From positions 310,001 through 374,000 of the forward strand of contig CAVVDM010000011.1 of the NCBI GenBank assembly GCA_963746885.1: a stretch of 64,000 nucleotides of DNA. Reading direction: 5' to 3'. Positions 25,476 to 33,548 of the stretch are shown in pieces. This DNA is from DATARH01 sp963746885 (GTDB lineage: Bacteria; Pseudomonadota; Alphaproteobacteria; ATCC43930; CGMCC-115725). The notes beneath the pieces were generated by a model. That model was not told the DNA's origin and searched no databases. It worked only from the letters and a program-made list of their open reading frames with translations. The translations under genes and the position numbers were made by a program. Within the stretch, counting starts at the first letter, position 1, and each line of letters begins with the position of its first letter.

Positions 25476-26687
25476 ATGCACGACATGCCCTTTCTCGCCG
25501 ACCGCCTCGCTCGCGTAAAGCCCTCGCCGACCATGGCGATCACCGCCCTCGCCACCGAGCTGAAGGCGGCCGGGCGCGACATCATCAGCCTGTCGGTCGG
25601 CGAGCCCGATTTCGACACGCCGCCCAATATCATCGAGGCAGCGATCGCGGCGATGCGGGCCGGCGAGACGCGCTACACCGTGTTCGACGGCCGCATCGAG
25701 CTGAAGCGGGCGGTCTGCGCCAAGTTCAAGCGCGAGAACGGGCTCGACTACGAGCCTTCGCAGATCACGGTCAGCAGCGGCGGCAAGCAGGTGCTGTACA
25801 ACGCCTTTGTCGCGACGCTGAGCCCCGGCGACGAGGTGGTGATCCCGGCGCCCTACTGGGTCTCCTACCCCGAGATGGTGCTGCTGTGCGACGGCGAGCC
25901 GATACCGGTCGCCTGCCCGCAAAACAACGGCTTCAAGATGCGGCCGGAGGATCTCGACGCCGCGATCACGCCGAAGACCAAGTGGCTCATCCTGAACTCG
26001 CCGTCAAACCCGACCGGCGCCGCCTACACCGAGGCGGACCTGCGCGCCGTCGCCGACGTGCTGCTGAAGCACCCGCATGTCTGGGTGATGACCGACGACA
26101 TGTACGAGCACCTCGTCTACGACGAATTCCAATACCGTACGATCGCGCAGATCGAGCCGCGGCTCTACGAGCGCACGCTGACGGTCAACGGCGTCTCCAA
26201 GGCCTATTGCATGACCGGCTGGCGCATCGGCTACGGCGCCGGCCCGAGGGAGCTGATCCAGGCGATGGGGGCGATCCAGTCGAACTCGACCGCCAACCCG
26301 TGCTCGATCAGCCAGGCGGCGGCGATCGAGGCGCTGAACGGACCGCAGGATTTCATCCCGGTGCACAACCGCAGCTTCAAGGAGCGCCGCGACCTCGTCG
26401 TCGACAGCCTGAACCGGGTGCCGGGGCTTTACTGCCCGCTTCCCGAGGGCGCCTTCTACGTCTACCCGTCCTGCGCCGGAGTGATCGGGAAGCGCACGCC
26501 ATCGGGCGAGACGATCGCCAATGACGAGGATTTCGTCAAATACCTGCTGGCGACCGAGGGCGTTGCGGTCGTGCACGGCGCGGCCTTCGGCCTGTCGCCG
26601 CATTTCCGCGTCTCCTACGCGACCTCGAACGACGTGTTGAAGGATGCCTGCGCCCGCATCGAGCGCGCCTGCCGCGCCCTGACGTAA
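25476..26687 (+). CDS. aatA: aspartate aminotransferase (class I/II, PLP)
   Basis: This 403-residue fold-type I aminotransferase of the alphaproteobacterial AatA group has RLARVKPSPTMAITALATEL at the N-terminus, LSVGEPDFDTPPNIIEAA, the PLP ring contacts in SSGGKQVLYNAF and LNSPSNPTGAAY, and the Schiff-base Lys in VNGVSKAYCMTGWRIGY. The substrate carboxylate Arg is in PHFRVSYATS. It converts aspartate and 2-oxoglutarate to oxaloacetate and glutamate; many homologs also take prephenate. An alternative ATG at 25485 starts MPFLADRL. The gene is intact and ends 4 bp before a broken SDR fragment on the other strand. Confidence 0.92.
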   Translation: MHDMPFLADRLARVKPSPTMAITALATELKAAGRDIISLSVGEPDFDTPPNIIEAAIAAMRAGETRYTVFDGRIELKRAVCAKFKRENGLDYEPSQITVSSGGKQVLYNAFVATLSPGDEVVIPAPYWVSYPEMVLLCDGEPIPVACPQNNGFKMRPEDLDAAITPKTKWLILNSPSNPTGAAYTEADLRAVADVLLKHPHVWVMTDDMYEHLVYDEFQYRTIAQIEPRLYERTLTVNGVSKAYCMTGWRIGYGAGPRELIQAMGAIQSNSTANPCSISQAAAIEALNGPQDFIPVHNRSFKERRDLVVDSLNRVPGLYCPLPEGAFYVYPSCAGVIGKRTPSGETIANDEDFVKYLLATEGVAVVHGAAFGLSPHFRVSYATSNDVLKDACARIERACRALT

Positions 26688-26691
26688 GCCC

Positions 26692-26940
26692 TTACTGCGC
26701 GGTAATGCCGCCGTCGATGACGAGGCCGGCGCCGGACATGAAGGCGGCGTCGTCCGAGGCGAGGAAGACGATCCCCTTGGCAATGTCGGTGACCGTGCCC
26801 ATGCGGCCGATCGCCAGCCGGTCGATGATCTGGCAGCGCGCAGCCTCAATGTCGTTTGTGCCGAGGTTGCGCGCCCTCGCCGCCGCCTGGTTGCCCGTGT
26901 CGACCGCGCCGGGATGCATCGAGTTTACCAATGTCTGTCA
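26692..26940 (-). pseudogene. C-terminal fragment of a short-chain dehydrogenase
   Basis: About 80 codons match the last third of an SDR: VNSMHPGAVDTGNQAA, RLAIGRMGTVTDIAKGIVFL, DDAAFMSGAGLVIDGGITAQ. The NAD-binding and catalytic parts are missing; a stop lies just upstream in frame, and the sequence then becomes the truncated ISL3 transposase at about 26942. The gene was cut by a rearrangement involving that IS. An unrelated or matching N-terminal SDR fragment lies at 36553-36724 on the same strand. Confidence 0.75.
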
Positions 26941-26941
26941 T

Positions 26942-27427
26942 ATGCGCCGCGCCACCGCCCGCTCAACGTAGAATTCGAGGACCCGCCAGAGGCGCTTGTC
27001 GGTGACGCCGATGATCGGCGCCGCTGCCGCTGCCGGCATCTCGCACATCAGCAGCAGCGCCGCCTGCTCGAAGAGCAGAGTGAAGCCGCTCTCCGGCCGC
27101 GCTCATGGCCCCTTGATCCGCAGCACGCCGTGCTCGGCACACGCGACCCGCGGGAGCCGAGCGGTGATGCAGCAATGGTGCTGGAAGAAGTTGAGGTGGC
27201 GCCAAGTGTCCTCCTTCCAGTCGTGCGGCTTGCTCGGCCGCCCGCGGTCGGGCGCGGGAACCGCCCGCGGTCGGGCGCGGGAACCGCTCGCCGGGCGGGG
27301 CGGCGATTGCCGGGCGCAGCTCGTGCGGCTGCCGCTCGCTCGCCAGCCGCTGATCACCCCCCCCCCGCCACGGCGGCGTCAGCGTCAGCCCGCCCAGCCC
27401 CAAGGTGAAGATGTCGCTGTCGCTCAT
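26942..27427 (-). pseudogene. truncated ISL3-family transposase
   Basis: From ATG 27427 the frame gives MSDSDIFTLGLGGLTLTPPW and RQPHELRPAIAAPPGERFP, then shifts to KPHDWKEDTWRHLNFFQHHC, then TARLPRVACAEHGVLRIKGP, then shifts again to SGFTLLFEQAALLLMCEMPA and VTDKRLWRVLEFYVERAVAR. This is the N-terminal third (DNA-binding, zinc-ribbon region) of an ISL3 transposase. The first frame change is explained by a 23-bp tandem duplication at 27240-27285. The catalytic domain is absent: sequence similarity stops at 26942, where the SDR fragment begins. Confidence 0.8.
27240..27285. repeat. exact 23-bp tandem duplication
   Basis: GCCCGCGGTCGGGCGCGGGAACC occurs twice back to back (27240-27262 and 27263-27285). 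Because 23 is not a multiple of three, the duplication shifts the reading frame of the ISL3 transposase exactly where its two halves part. Confidence 0.9.
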
Positions 27428-27502
27428 GCGACCGGCCTCCCTCACGCCGTTGCTTCCAAAGGCAGAGGACGCGCGCCGCTGGGCAGACCCGAAAGCCGGG
27501 CT

Positions 27503-28326
27503 TTGAGGAAGGGTGTCGAGGTCCGGCTTGGTCCGGGCGACCGAGAGCGGCTGGAGGCGGATCGGGAAACAGCGCGCAGAAACATGTGTGGCGCGTGCGG
27601 ATTGTGCTGCTGAGCGCCGATGGGGTGGGCACGATGTCGATCCAGCGGCAGACCGGCAAAGGCAAGCCGACGATCTGGCGCTGGCAGGCACGGTTTATGG
27701 CCGAAGGTGTCGACGGCCTGCTGCATGCGGGCACCCGCCCGGCCGGCAAGCCTGCGCTGGTGCTGTCGGTCGACGAGAAGTCGCAGATTCAGGCGCTCGA
27801 CCGTACCCGACCCGGCCTGCCGATGAAGAAGGGGTGCTGCGGGACGATGACGCACGACGACAAGCGTCACGGCACCACCACGCTGTTCGCTGCTCTCGAT
27901 GTGCTGGAGGGCCGGGTTATCGGCCAGTGCATGGCGCGTCATCGGCATCAGGAATTCATCCGCTTTCTCAACAAGATCAACCGCGAGACCCCGACCGGGC
28001 GAGAGTTGCACCTGATCCTCGACAACCATGCGACGCACAAGCATCCCAAGGTGCTCGCCTGGCTCGAACGGCATCCGAGGTTCCACTTCCACTTCACTCC
28101 GACCTCGGCCGCCCGGCTCAACGCCGTCGAAGGGTTCTTCGCCAAGCTGACCCGGCAACGGCTCAAGCGCGGCGTCTTCAAGGGCATCGTCGACCGCCAG
28201 GCCGCCATCAACCGTTTCCTCGCCGAAACCAACGACAACCCTAAGCCTTCCACATGGACCGCCGATCCCGACGCCATCATTGGAAAAGCGCAGCGCGGGA
28301 AACAGGCCTTAGAGTCAATCCATTAG
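27503..28326 (+). pseudogene. IS630-family transposase, internally deleted and frameshifted
   Basis: The N-terminus (LRKGVEVRLGPGDRERLEAD) lies in one frame; near 27585 it shifts to MWRVRIVLLSADGVGTMSIQ and the helix-turn-helix GKGKPTIWRWQARFMAEGVD. The sequence then jumps from LLHAGTRPAGKP straight to LVLSVDEKSQIQALDRTRPG, omitting about 100 residues that normally lie between the HTH and the first catalytic Asp. The rest of the DDE domain is intact: HLILDNHATHKHPKVLAWLE and NAVEGFFAKLTRQRLKRGVF with the final Glu. The element is therefore a deletion derivative, very unlikely to transpose. Confidence 0.85.
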
Positions 28327-28689
28327 AGCGGATTCCGATCAGGTTGCATAACCGGCATGGTTAAAGAAATTGCGGCATTCGCGGGGCGGGAAGGGTCGTG
28401 TCCCGAGGGGTGGTGTGGGAGCTGTTGTCTAATCGCACTGCACCAGTCAACTGCTTCCCTTCGTCGATCACCGGAGGGTCGTCTCGCCGGGGTTCATGGT
28501 TGTCTCCGCGGTCGCCACCGCAGGCGCCGCATGATGGCGGTCGAGAGCTTGGACTTCCGAGGTGGGTAGCGCGGTCCTATCGATGGCCGCAGGGCTCCTA
28601 AGCGGAATATCCTCGCCCACGCCCCCGGCGGGGGACGCCCGGATCCAATCGGCGCCGATCCGGATTGCGTTAGACCATAATGGCAGCGA
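28327..28689. other. gap between IS630 and IS110 remnants
   Basis: The 363 bp hold no credible gene. Short frames on both strands are Arg/Pro/Ser-rich with no motifs. GC-rich dyads are present (CCCCCGGCGGGGG near 28620; ATCGGCGCCGAT near 28650), close to the 3' side of the IS110 transposase. The stretch probably contains the ends of the two insertion sequences. Confidence 0.4.
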
Positions 28690-29550
28690 TCACGCTGGAA
28701 CGGGCATTCGATCGAACGCGGTACCGGAGCGCCACATGGCATGGAGCACAACAGCCATCTTTCTGGCGAGCGCCACGGTGGCGCGCTTGAAGCCGAGGCG
28801 CTTCTTGAGCGCCAAGCCCCATCGGCGCAACGCGCTATCGGCGCGGACACGCGTCAGTAGCCTCATGGCGGCCTCGTAAAGAAGCGCCCGCAAACGACCG
28901 TCGCCGCGCCGCGAGATATGACCTTCGTAGTCGACCTCGCCCGACTGGTATCGGCGCGGCGTCAGGCCGAGCCAGGCGCCAACATTCCGCGAACTGGCGA
29001 CGGCGGCGACGAACGACGCCGCGGTGACAGCGCCGATGCTGGGCATGGTGACGTTCCTCTCGAAGACGCCCCCGCTGCCCTTTGGCACGACCAACCCAAA
29101 GGTCTTCATGACACCGCGGATCTGGTTCGAGACATCCGTCGCCATGGTCGTGCGCTGGGCGCGGGCGGCGACGAGCGCCTTCGAGAGCATTGCGTCGGGG
29201 CCCTTGACGCGCACCTCGCGATACCATCCGGAGCGGACGATATGGGCAAGGCCCTCGGCATCGTTCGCGTCGGTCTTGTTGGGGCGCATGCCGAGCGCAC
29301 GCTTAGCGTGGCGCGCGTCGAGGCAGACCATCGGCAGGCCGCGGCCCGTGAGCTTGCTCCAGAGCCACGTGGTGAGCGGACCCGTCTCGAGACCGATGCG
29401 CTCCGCCTGTGGGGCGCGCTTACGCAAGGCCGCCTCGATGTCGTCGGGATGGCTTCGGCAGCTGCCGCGCCACACGCGATTCCCGTCGCCATCAAGCACG
29501 TGGATCTTCGTCTCCTCCATCGCGACATCGAGTCCGACATACTGTCCCAT
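28690..29550 (-). pseudogene. IS110-family transposase, internally deleted
   Basis: The 286-residue frame starts MGQYVGLDVAMEETKIHVLD (RuvC-like first Asp) with IGLETGPLTTWLWSKL and MRPNKTDANDAEGLAHIV (further acidic residues). After GSGGVFERNV it jumps to TMPSIGAVTAASFVAAV and then directly to RNVGAWLGLTPRRYQSGEVD. Full-length members are near 340 residues; the spacer coiled-coil region and a short part after FVAAV are missing, all in frame. The C-terminal Tnp domain with the serine region (YQSGEVDYEGHISRRGDGRL) is otherwise kept. Probably inactive alone. Confidence 0.85.
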
Positions 29551-29830
29551 GGCTGCTCCTTTGCGAGACGCCGTTTGCTCTGACGTGAGCTGTGCGGTCC
29601 ATCACCTTCATGATGACCGCCGGCGCCGGGGAGCGGCCGCTCCCGTCTCCTTTGTTCGATCGGGATCGATCGTCTCCTTCGTCCCGATCGCCTTTCCGAG
29701 CCGCGCCGCGCGCAACGGAGGGCAAGGCCGGCCCGAAGGGCCGCCGCGTTAGCGGCATGGCCTTGCCCGCAGAGAGCACGGCGCCACCATGGCGCGAAAG
29801 GGACCGCTCCCGGGCGATTACGCCATGTGG
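29551..29830 (-). ncRNA. IS110 5' non-coding end, possible bridge RNA region
   Basis: IS110-group elements encode a bridge RNA in the non-coding end upstream of the transposase. Here the 280 bp upstream of the IS110 remnant carry three clear stems: a 14-bp palindrome GGAGCGGCCGCTCC; GATCGGGA pairing with TCCCGATC across a 16-nt loop; and GGGCAAGGCC pairing with GGCCTTGCCC around 29718-29771. The location and fold fit the known arrangement. No loop-to-target match can be tested because the element ends are not defined and the transposase is deleted. Confidence 0.3.
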
Positions 29831-29955
29831 GTAAGCAGCCCGCCGCAGCGACCGCCGCGACTGAGGCGGCGGCGGGCTACTTATCCACGGCGGTGGTCAT
29901 CGCAGGTCTCGGTAGGGTTTTGGTCGCACCCCTCAACGCGAACCAAGGACCCGAG

Positions 29956-30156
29956 ATGACCGACGAGATGATGAGCCTTCAGGCGCTTTTGGAGAAGAGT
30001 TCGGACGCCGATCTGCTGCGCGAGATGATCGGGTTCGCCGCGCATCGCCTGATGGAGCTGGAAGTCGAGAACGCGACCGGCGCGGCGCACGGCGCACGCA
30101 GCGCCGATCGGATCACGCAGCGCAACGGGTATCGCGACCGCGACTGGGAGACCCGC
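29956..30156 (+). pseudogene. IS256-family transposase, N-terminal piece
   Basis: From ATG 29956 the frame reads MTDEMMSLQALLEKSSDADL, LREMIGFAAHRLMELEVENA and RITQRNGYRDRDWETR, the N-terminus of an IS256 (mutator-type) transposase. It stops matching after DWETR, where an IS1111-type element begins. The protein resumes at about 31526 with GTVERRIPKLRKG, the next residues of the family. About 75 bp of non-coding IS256 end precede the start. Confidence 0.85.
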
Positions 30157-30170
30157 CCCACGGATCATGT

Positions 30171-30410
30171 GTGGACGGCCCCGGAGTGCAAGGGGTGACG
30201 GGCGAAGAGTCGACGACGGTACGATGTGCGGTCATGTGTCCGGCCTGTTTGCGCGGCACATGCCGCTGGCCCAGATGGGTTCCGCAATCCAGCCCCAAAC
30301 AAGTCCGCGGCGTCGGGACGCCGGTGATCCGGGCGGGGTGTTCTGGATCGTCGGATCGACCGATCATCATCTCCTCGCGGCACACCTGCACTCCTGGCAG
30401 CGACGACCGG
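30171..30410 (-). ncRNA. 3' non-coding end of IS1111-type insertion 1, possible bridge/seek RNA
   Basis: IS1111-group elements carry their guide RNA in the non-coding region downstream of the transposase. Here about 240 bp lie between the transposase stop (30411) and the left inverted repeat, with no gene on either strand. The same layout is found in insertion 2. The RNA fold and the guide loops were not resolved by eye; the call rests on position and family knowledge. Confidence 0.35.
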
Positions 30411-31426
30411 TCAGGCAGCGGCCGCGAGCGGAGCTCGCCGATATGCCTCGCCGGTCGTCATCATGGCCCACGCGATGCGGGCCATCTTGTTGGCCAGAGC
30501 CACCGCCGCCAGCTTGCGCGGCCGGCGCTCCAGCAAGGACAGCAGCCAGGCCGAGGCGCGGCCCGGCTTGGCGTATCGGATGATCGCCGTGGCCCCGAGC
30601 ACCAGCAATTGGCGCAGCCGCTCGTCGCCGGCCCGGCTGATGCCACCCATGCGCTGCTTGCCGCCGCTGGAGTGCTCGCGCGGCGTCAGCCCGATCCAGG
30701 CGGCCAGGTGGCGGCCGGATTGGAATTGCGTCGGGTCGATCCGTACGGCCGCGTCAACGCGCCGATCGGGCCGATGCCGGGAATCTCGGCCAGCAGCCGG
30801 CTGACCGGGTTGGCCTTGTGCTGCGCCATCAGCGCCGTGTCGAGCTTGGCGATCTCGCGGTCGAGATGCGCCACCTGCTGCCCCAGGAAGGCCAGCAGGC
30901 GGCGCGCGGCCTGCGGTACCTCGGCATCCTGCGCCACCGCCGCCAGCAGCTCGGCCACCCGGCCGGTGCCGCCGGCCACCACCACGCCAAACTCAGCGGC
31001 ATGGCCGCGCAGCGCGTTGATGGTCTGGGTGCGCTGGGCCACCAGCAGCTCGCGGGCGCTCAGAGTGAGAGCATCGGCTTGTTGGGTGGCCGACTTGATC
31101 GCCACCCGGCGCATCGCTGGCCGGCTGGCGGCCTCGCTGATCGCCTCGGCGTCGTTCCGGTCAGTCTTGCCGCGCTTGACGAACGGCTTGACGTATTGCG
31201 GCGGGATCAGCCCCACCCGGTGGCCCAGCTTGCTCAGCGTGCGCGCCCAATGGTGCGAGCCGCCGCACGCTTCCAGCACCACCTCGGTCGGCGCCAGCTT
31301 GGCGAAGAATGCGACCAATTGGCCCCGGCGAAGGTCGCGGCGGAGCACCGGACGCTCTTGGGCATCCACCCCGTGCAGGGTGAACACCGACTTGGACGTG
31401 TCGATGGCAATGCGTTTAAGCTCCAT
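30411..31426 (-). pseudogene. IS1111-type transposase (insertion 1), one frameshift
   Basis: From ATG 31426 the frame reads MELKRIAIDTSKSVFTLHGV (first catalytic Asp), VVLEACGGSHHWARTLSKLG (Glu) and KRGKTDRNDAEAISEAAS (Asp pair), then a coiled-coil spacer and EIPGIGPIGAL. Near 30755 it changes frame and continues AAVRIDPTQFQSGRHLAAWI, GLTPREHSSGGKQRMGGIS and ANKMARIAWAMMTTGEAYRR to the stop at 30411. Joined, it is about 338 residues, full length for the family, with the serine-bearing SSGGK motif present. A single indel is the only defect. Confidence 0.88.
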
Positions 31427-31525
31427 GGCGGACGGCTCCCTCGTTTCGGTCATACGACCCCGAAACTTTGGCACGCGATGCCGTGGGGCCGTCCACCCCA
31501 ACAAGTCCGTGGGCTGAAGGCCCGT

Positions 31526-32083
31526 GGGACGGTCGAGCGGCGCATCCCGAAATTGCGCAAGGGCAGCTATTTTCCCGGCTTCCCGGAGCCGCGCCGGATG
31601 GCCGAGCCCTTCGACAAGCTCGGGAGCGCTGACGGCGGTGATCCAGGAAGCCTACGTGCAAGGCGTCTGGATCGCGGTGATCGTCGCGGTCGGCGTCAAC
31701 GGCGACGGCAGGCGCGAGGTGCCGGGTCTGGCGATCGGCGCGTCGGAGGCCGAAACCTTCCGGACCGACTTCCTGCGCAAGCTGGCGCGGCATGGCCTGC
31801 GCGGCGTCAAGCTCGTCGTCTCGGACGCCCATGAGGGGCTGAAGGCCGCCATCGCCAAGGTCCTGAACACCACATGGCAACGACGAGAGCCGCGTCCACT
31901 TCATGCGCAACGTGCTCACCTATATGAACTTGCCGCCGGCGCACCGCCCGAAGTTGCACTCGACGAATCCGATCGAGCGCCTGAACGGCGAGATCAAGCG
32001 CCGCACCGAGGTCGTCGGCATCTTCCCCAACGACGCGGCCGTGATCCGCCTCGTCGGGGCCATCCTGTTGGAACAAAACGATG
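31526..32083 (+). pseudogene. IS256-family transposase, central piece
   Basis: The IS256 protein resumes as GTVERRIPKLRKGSYFPGFP, EPRRMAE, then ALTAVIQEAYVQGV. About 60 residues are missing before WIAVIVAVGVNGDGRREVPG, SEAETFRTDFLRKLARHGLR and GVKLVVSDAHEGLKAAIAKV (catalytic Asp in SDAHEG). After TTWQR it shifts to HFMRNVLTYM, loses another block, and continues HRPKLHSTNPIERLNGEIKR (catalytic Glu in NGEI) to AILLEQND at 32083, where insertion 2 begins. Deletions and frameshifts make it inactive apart from the insertions. Confidence 0.85.
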
Positions 32084-32099
32084 TGTATGGACCGCCCCC

Positions 32100-32392
32100 G
32101 CTTTGCAAAGGGTTTCAATTGACGACGGTGAATACGGCGCTTGCTGTCGTGTATCCGGCCTTGAAGCGCGGCGACATTACCGCAGGCCCTGATGGTTTTC
32201 GCGAATCGACGGCCGGACAAATGGACGAGCTCGGTAGTAGCTCGCATCGTGTCATTGACCTTTGTCGAACCCGGTCCGACCGGTTCGCCATCATCTCTCG
32301 TTACCCTCGCAAGCCAACGCCTCGGCTCAGGCGTCGATCGGGTTACGCTGCCGCCACGACGGCGGCACGCGGGCGATACAATTCGGCGCGGG
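32100..32392 (-). ncRNA. 3' non-coding end of IS1111-type insertion 2, possible bridge/seek RNA
   Basis: The 293 bp between the transposase stop and the left inverted repeat hold no credible gene: a 226-codon rightward frame that crosses it is the readthrough of the IS256 frame and has no homology past EQND. By analogy with characterised IS1111 elements this is where the guide RNA is encoded. Stems were not modelled. Confidence 0.35.
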
Positions 32393-33379
32393 TCAACATT
32401 GCCCAGAGAGCGCGCGCGCCGTCTTGTGGGCAACGGCGGTGGCCGCGACGTTCACCGGTCGCCGTCGCAAAAGCTCCGTCAGCCATGGCTTTGGGCGAAC
32501 GTCCTTGCGGAACGCGGTGCCGACGACAGCTCGGGCGCCATGGATCAGCAACGTTCGAAGGTATCGGTCGCCGCCCTTGCTGATCCGGCCGATGTGTTCC
32601 TTTCCTCCGCTCGCTTGGATGCGCGGCGTCAACCCAAGCCACGCGGCGAAGTGGCGTGATGATTTGAACTGTTTGCCGTCTCCGACCGCGGCAATAATTG
32701 CTGTCGCTGTCAGAGGTCCGACACCCGGAGCCGAGGCCAACCGTCGGCTGGCCTCGCTGGCCTTGTGCCAGGCCAATATCCGGGCCTCGATCTTGTCGAT
32801 CCGCTCCTGCAGGCCATCCGGGTGATCAAACAGAACCCCGATGGCCTCACGCGCCTGGTCGGGCAATAAGGCAGGTTCGGTGCGGCTCATGCGCTGCCGC
32901 AGTTCTTCAACGCGTCGAATGCCCTTGGCCGCCACGACGCCGAACTCGCTCAGCAGGCCACGCATCGCGTTGACGGCCGACGTCCGTTGCCGCACCAGCA
33001 ACGCGCGCACCCGATGCAGGGCAAGAATGCTCTGCTGCTCGATGGTCTTGATGGGCACGAAGCGCATGTTTGGTCTACCCACGCCCTCGCAGATTGCCTC
33101 CGCATCGGCCGCATCGGTCTTATTGCGCTTGACCTAGGGCTTCACGTATTGCGGCGGAATGAGCCGGACGTGGTGCCCGAGCCTGCTCAGCTCCCGCGCC
33201 CAGTGGTGGGCGCTCGAGCACGCCTCCATCCCGATTACACATGCCGGCTGCTTCGCGAAGAAAGGCAGCAGATCGGTCCGGCCCAGACGACGACGCAGCA
33301 CGGTATCGCCGGCAGCCTCAACACCGTGCACCTGGAACACGGACTTGGCGATATCAAGGCCAATTGTGACGACGGACAT
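32393..33379 (-). pseudogene. IS1111-type transposase (insertion 2) with an amber codon
   Basis: From ATG 33379 the frame reads MSVVTIGLDIAKSVFQVHGV, VIGMEACSSAHHWARELSRL and HVRLIPPQYVKP, then meets TAG at 33134-33136. It continues in the same frame as VKRNKTDAADAEAICEGVGR and VRQRTSAVNAMRGLLSEFGV, then SAPGVGPLTATAIIAAVGDG, FAAWLGLTPRIQASGGKEHI and VAHKTARALSGQC. Relatives have PFVKR where this has P-stop-VKR, so Phe was lost to an amber codon by two base changes. Length is otherwise full (about 328 codons), with DEDD and Ser (ASGGK) residues intact. Confidence 0.88.
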
Positions 33380-33455
33380 GGCAACGGCTCCCTTGCGGCT
33401 GTGCAGACTGCGCACGCTCCCACATTCGGAACCCGAACGGGGGCGGTCCATGCCA

Positions 33456-33540
33456 TCAAATGGGCCGTGCAACGGGCCCGCTACATGACCCTGGAAACCA
33501 GGCCTCCGTTGAGCGACGATCCCTTCGTCAAGCTGCCCCG
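33456..33540 (+). pseudogene. IS256-family transposase, C-terminal piece
   Basis: Codons from 33456 read KWAVQRARYMTLETRPPLSD then DPFVKLP, the conserved C-terminus of IS256 transposases (EWAVQRARYM type). It follows directly on insertion 2 and completes the protein that stopped at EQND (32083). The IS256 right end lies within the next few bases, because a decayed Old Yellow Enzyme sequence starts by about 33549 on the other strand. Confidence 0.8.
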
Positions 33541-33548
33541 CTCCTACA

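Larger units (their letters stand above)
30157..31513. mobile_element. IS1111-type element inserted in IS256 (insertion 1)
   Basis: The element interrupts IS256 between DWETR and GTVERRIP. Its subterminal inverted repeats are perfect: GTGGACGGCCCC at 30171-30182 against GGGGCCGTCCAC at 31485-31496. A second outer pair, CCCACGGA (30157-30164) and TCCGTGGG (31506-31513), also matches. One leftward transposase (30411-31426) occupies most of it, leaving a short 5' end and a long 3' non-coding end, the arrangement of the IS1111 branch of IS110. Exact boundaries and any target duplication (usually none) cannot be fixed without an empty site. Confidence 0.8.
32084..33455. mobile_element. second IS1111-type element inserted in the same IS256 (insertion 2)
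   Basis: The IS256 protein is cut after EQND (32083) and picks up again with KWAVQRARYMTLET at about 33456. The insert has perfect 13-bp subterminal inverted repeats, ATGGACCGCCCCC (32087-32099) and GGGGGCGGTCCAT (33439-33451), clearly related to those of insertion 1. One leftward transposase (32393-33379) lies inside, with a 76-bp 5' end and a ~300-bp 3' non-coding end. It is a different element from insertion 1, judging by the transposase sequence, but belongs to the same group. Confidence 0.82.

Noticed and set aside
26963..27408. Long rightward frames opposite the ISL3 fragment
   Set aside because: They have no recognisable motif and mirror the transposase in GC-rich DNA; the minus-strand ISL3 similarity is clear.
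6034..33136. TAG as a recoded sense codon in this genome
   Set aside because: Two genes carry internal TAG, but chrA, the cupin, copy 1 PhyH, shc and others end normally at TAG, so global recoding is not supported.
27503..33540. The IS cluster as a composite transposon carrying the catabolic genes
   Set aside because: The elements are of different families, mostly truncated or deleted, and no matching pair brackets the LLM/hydrolase genes.
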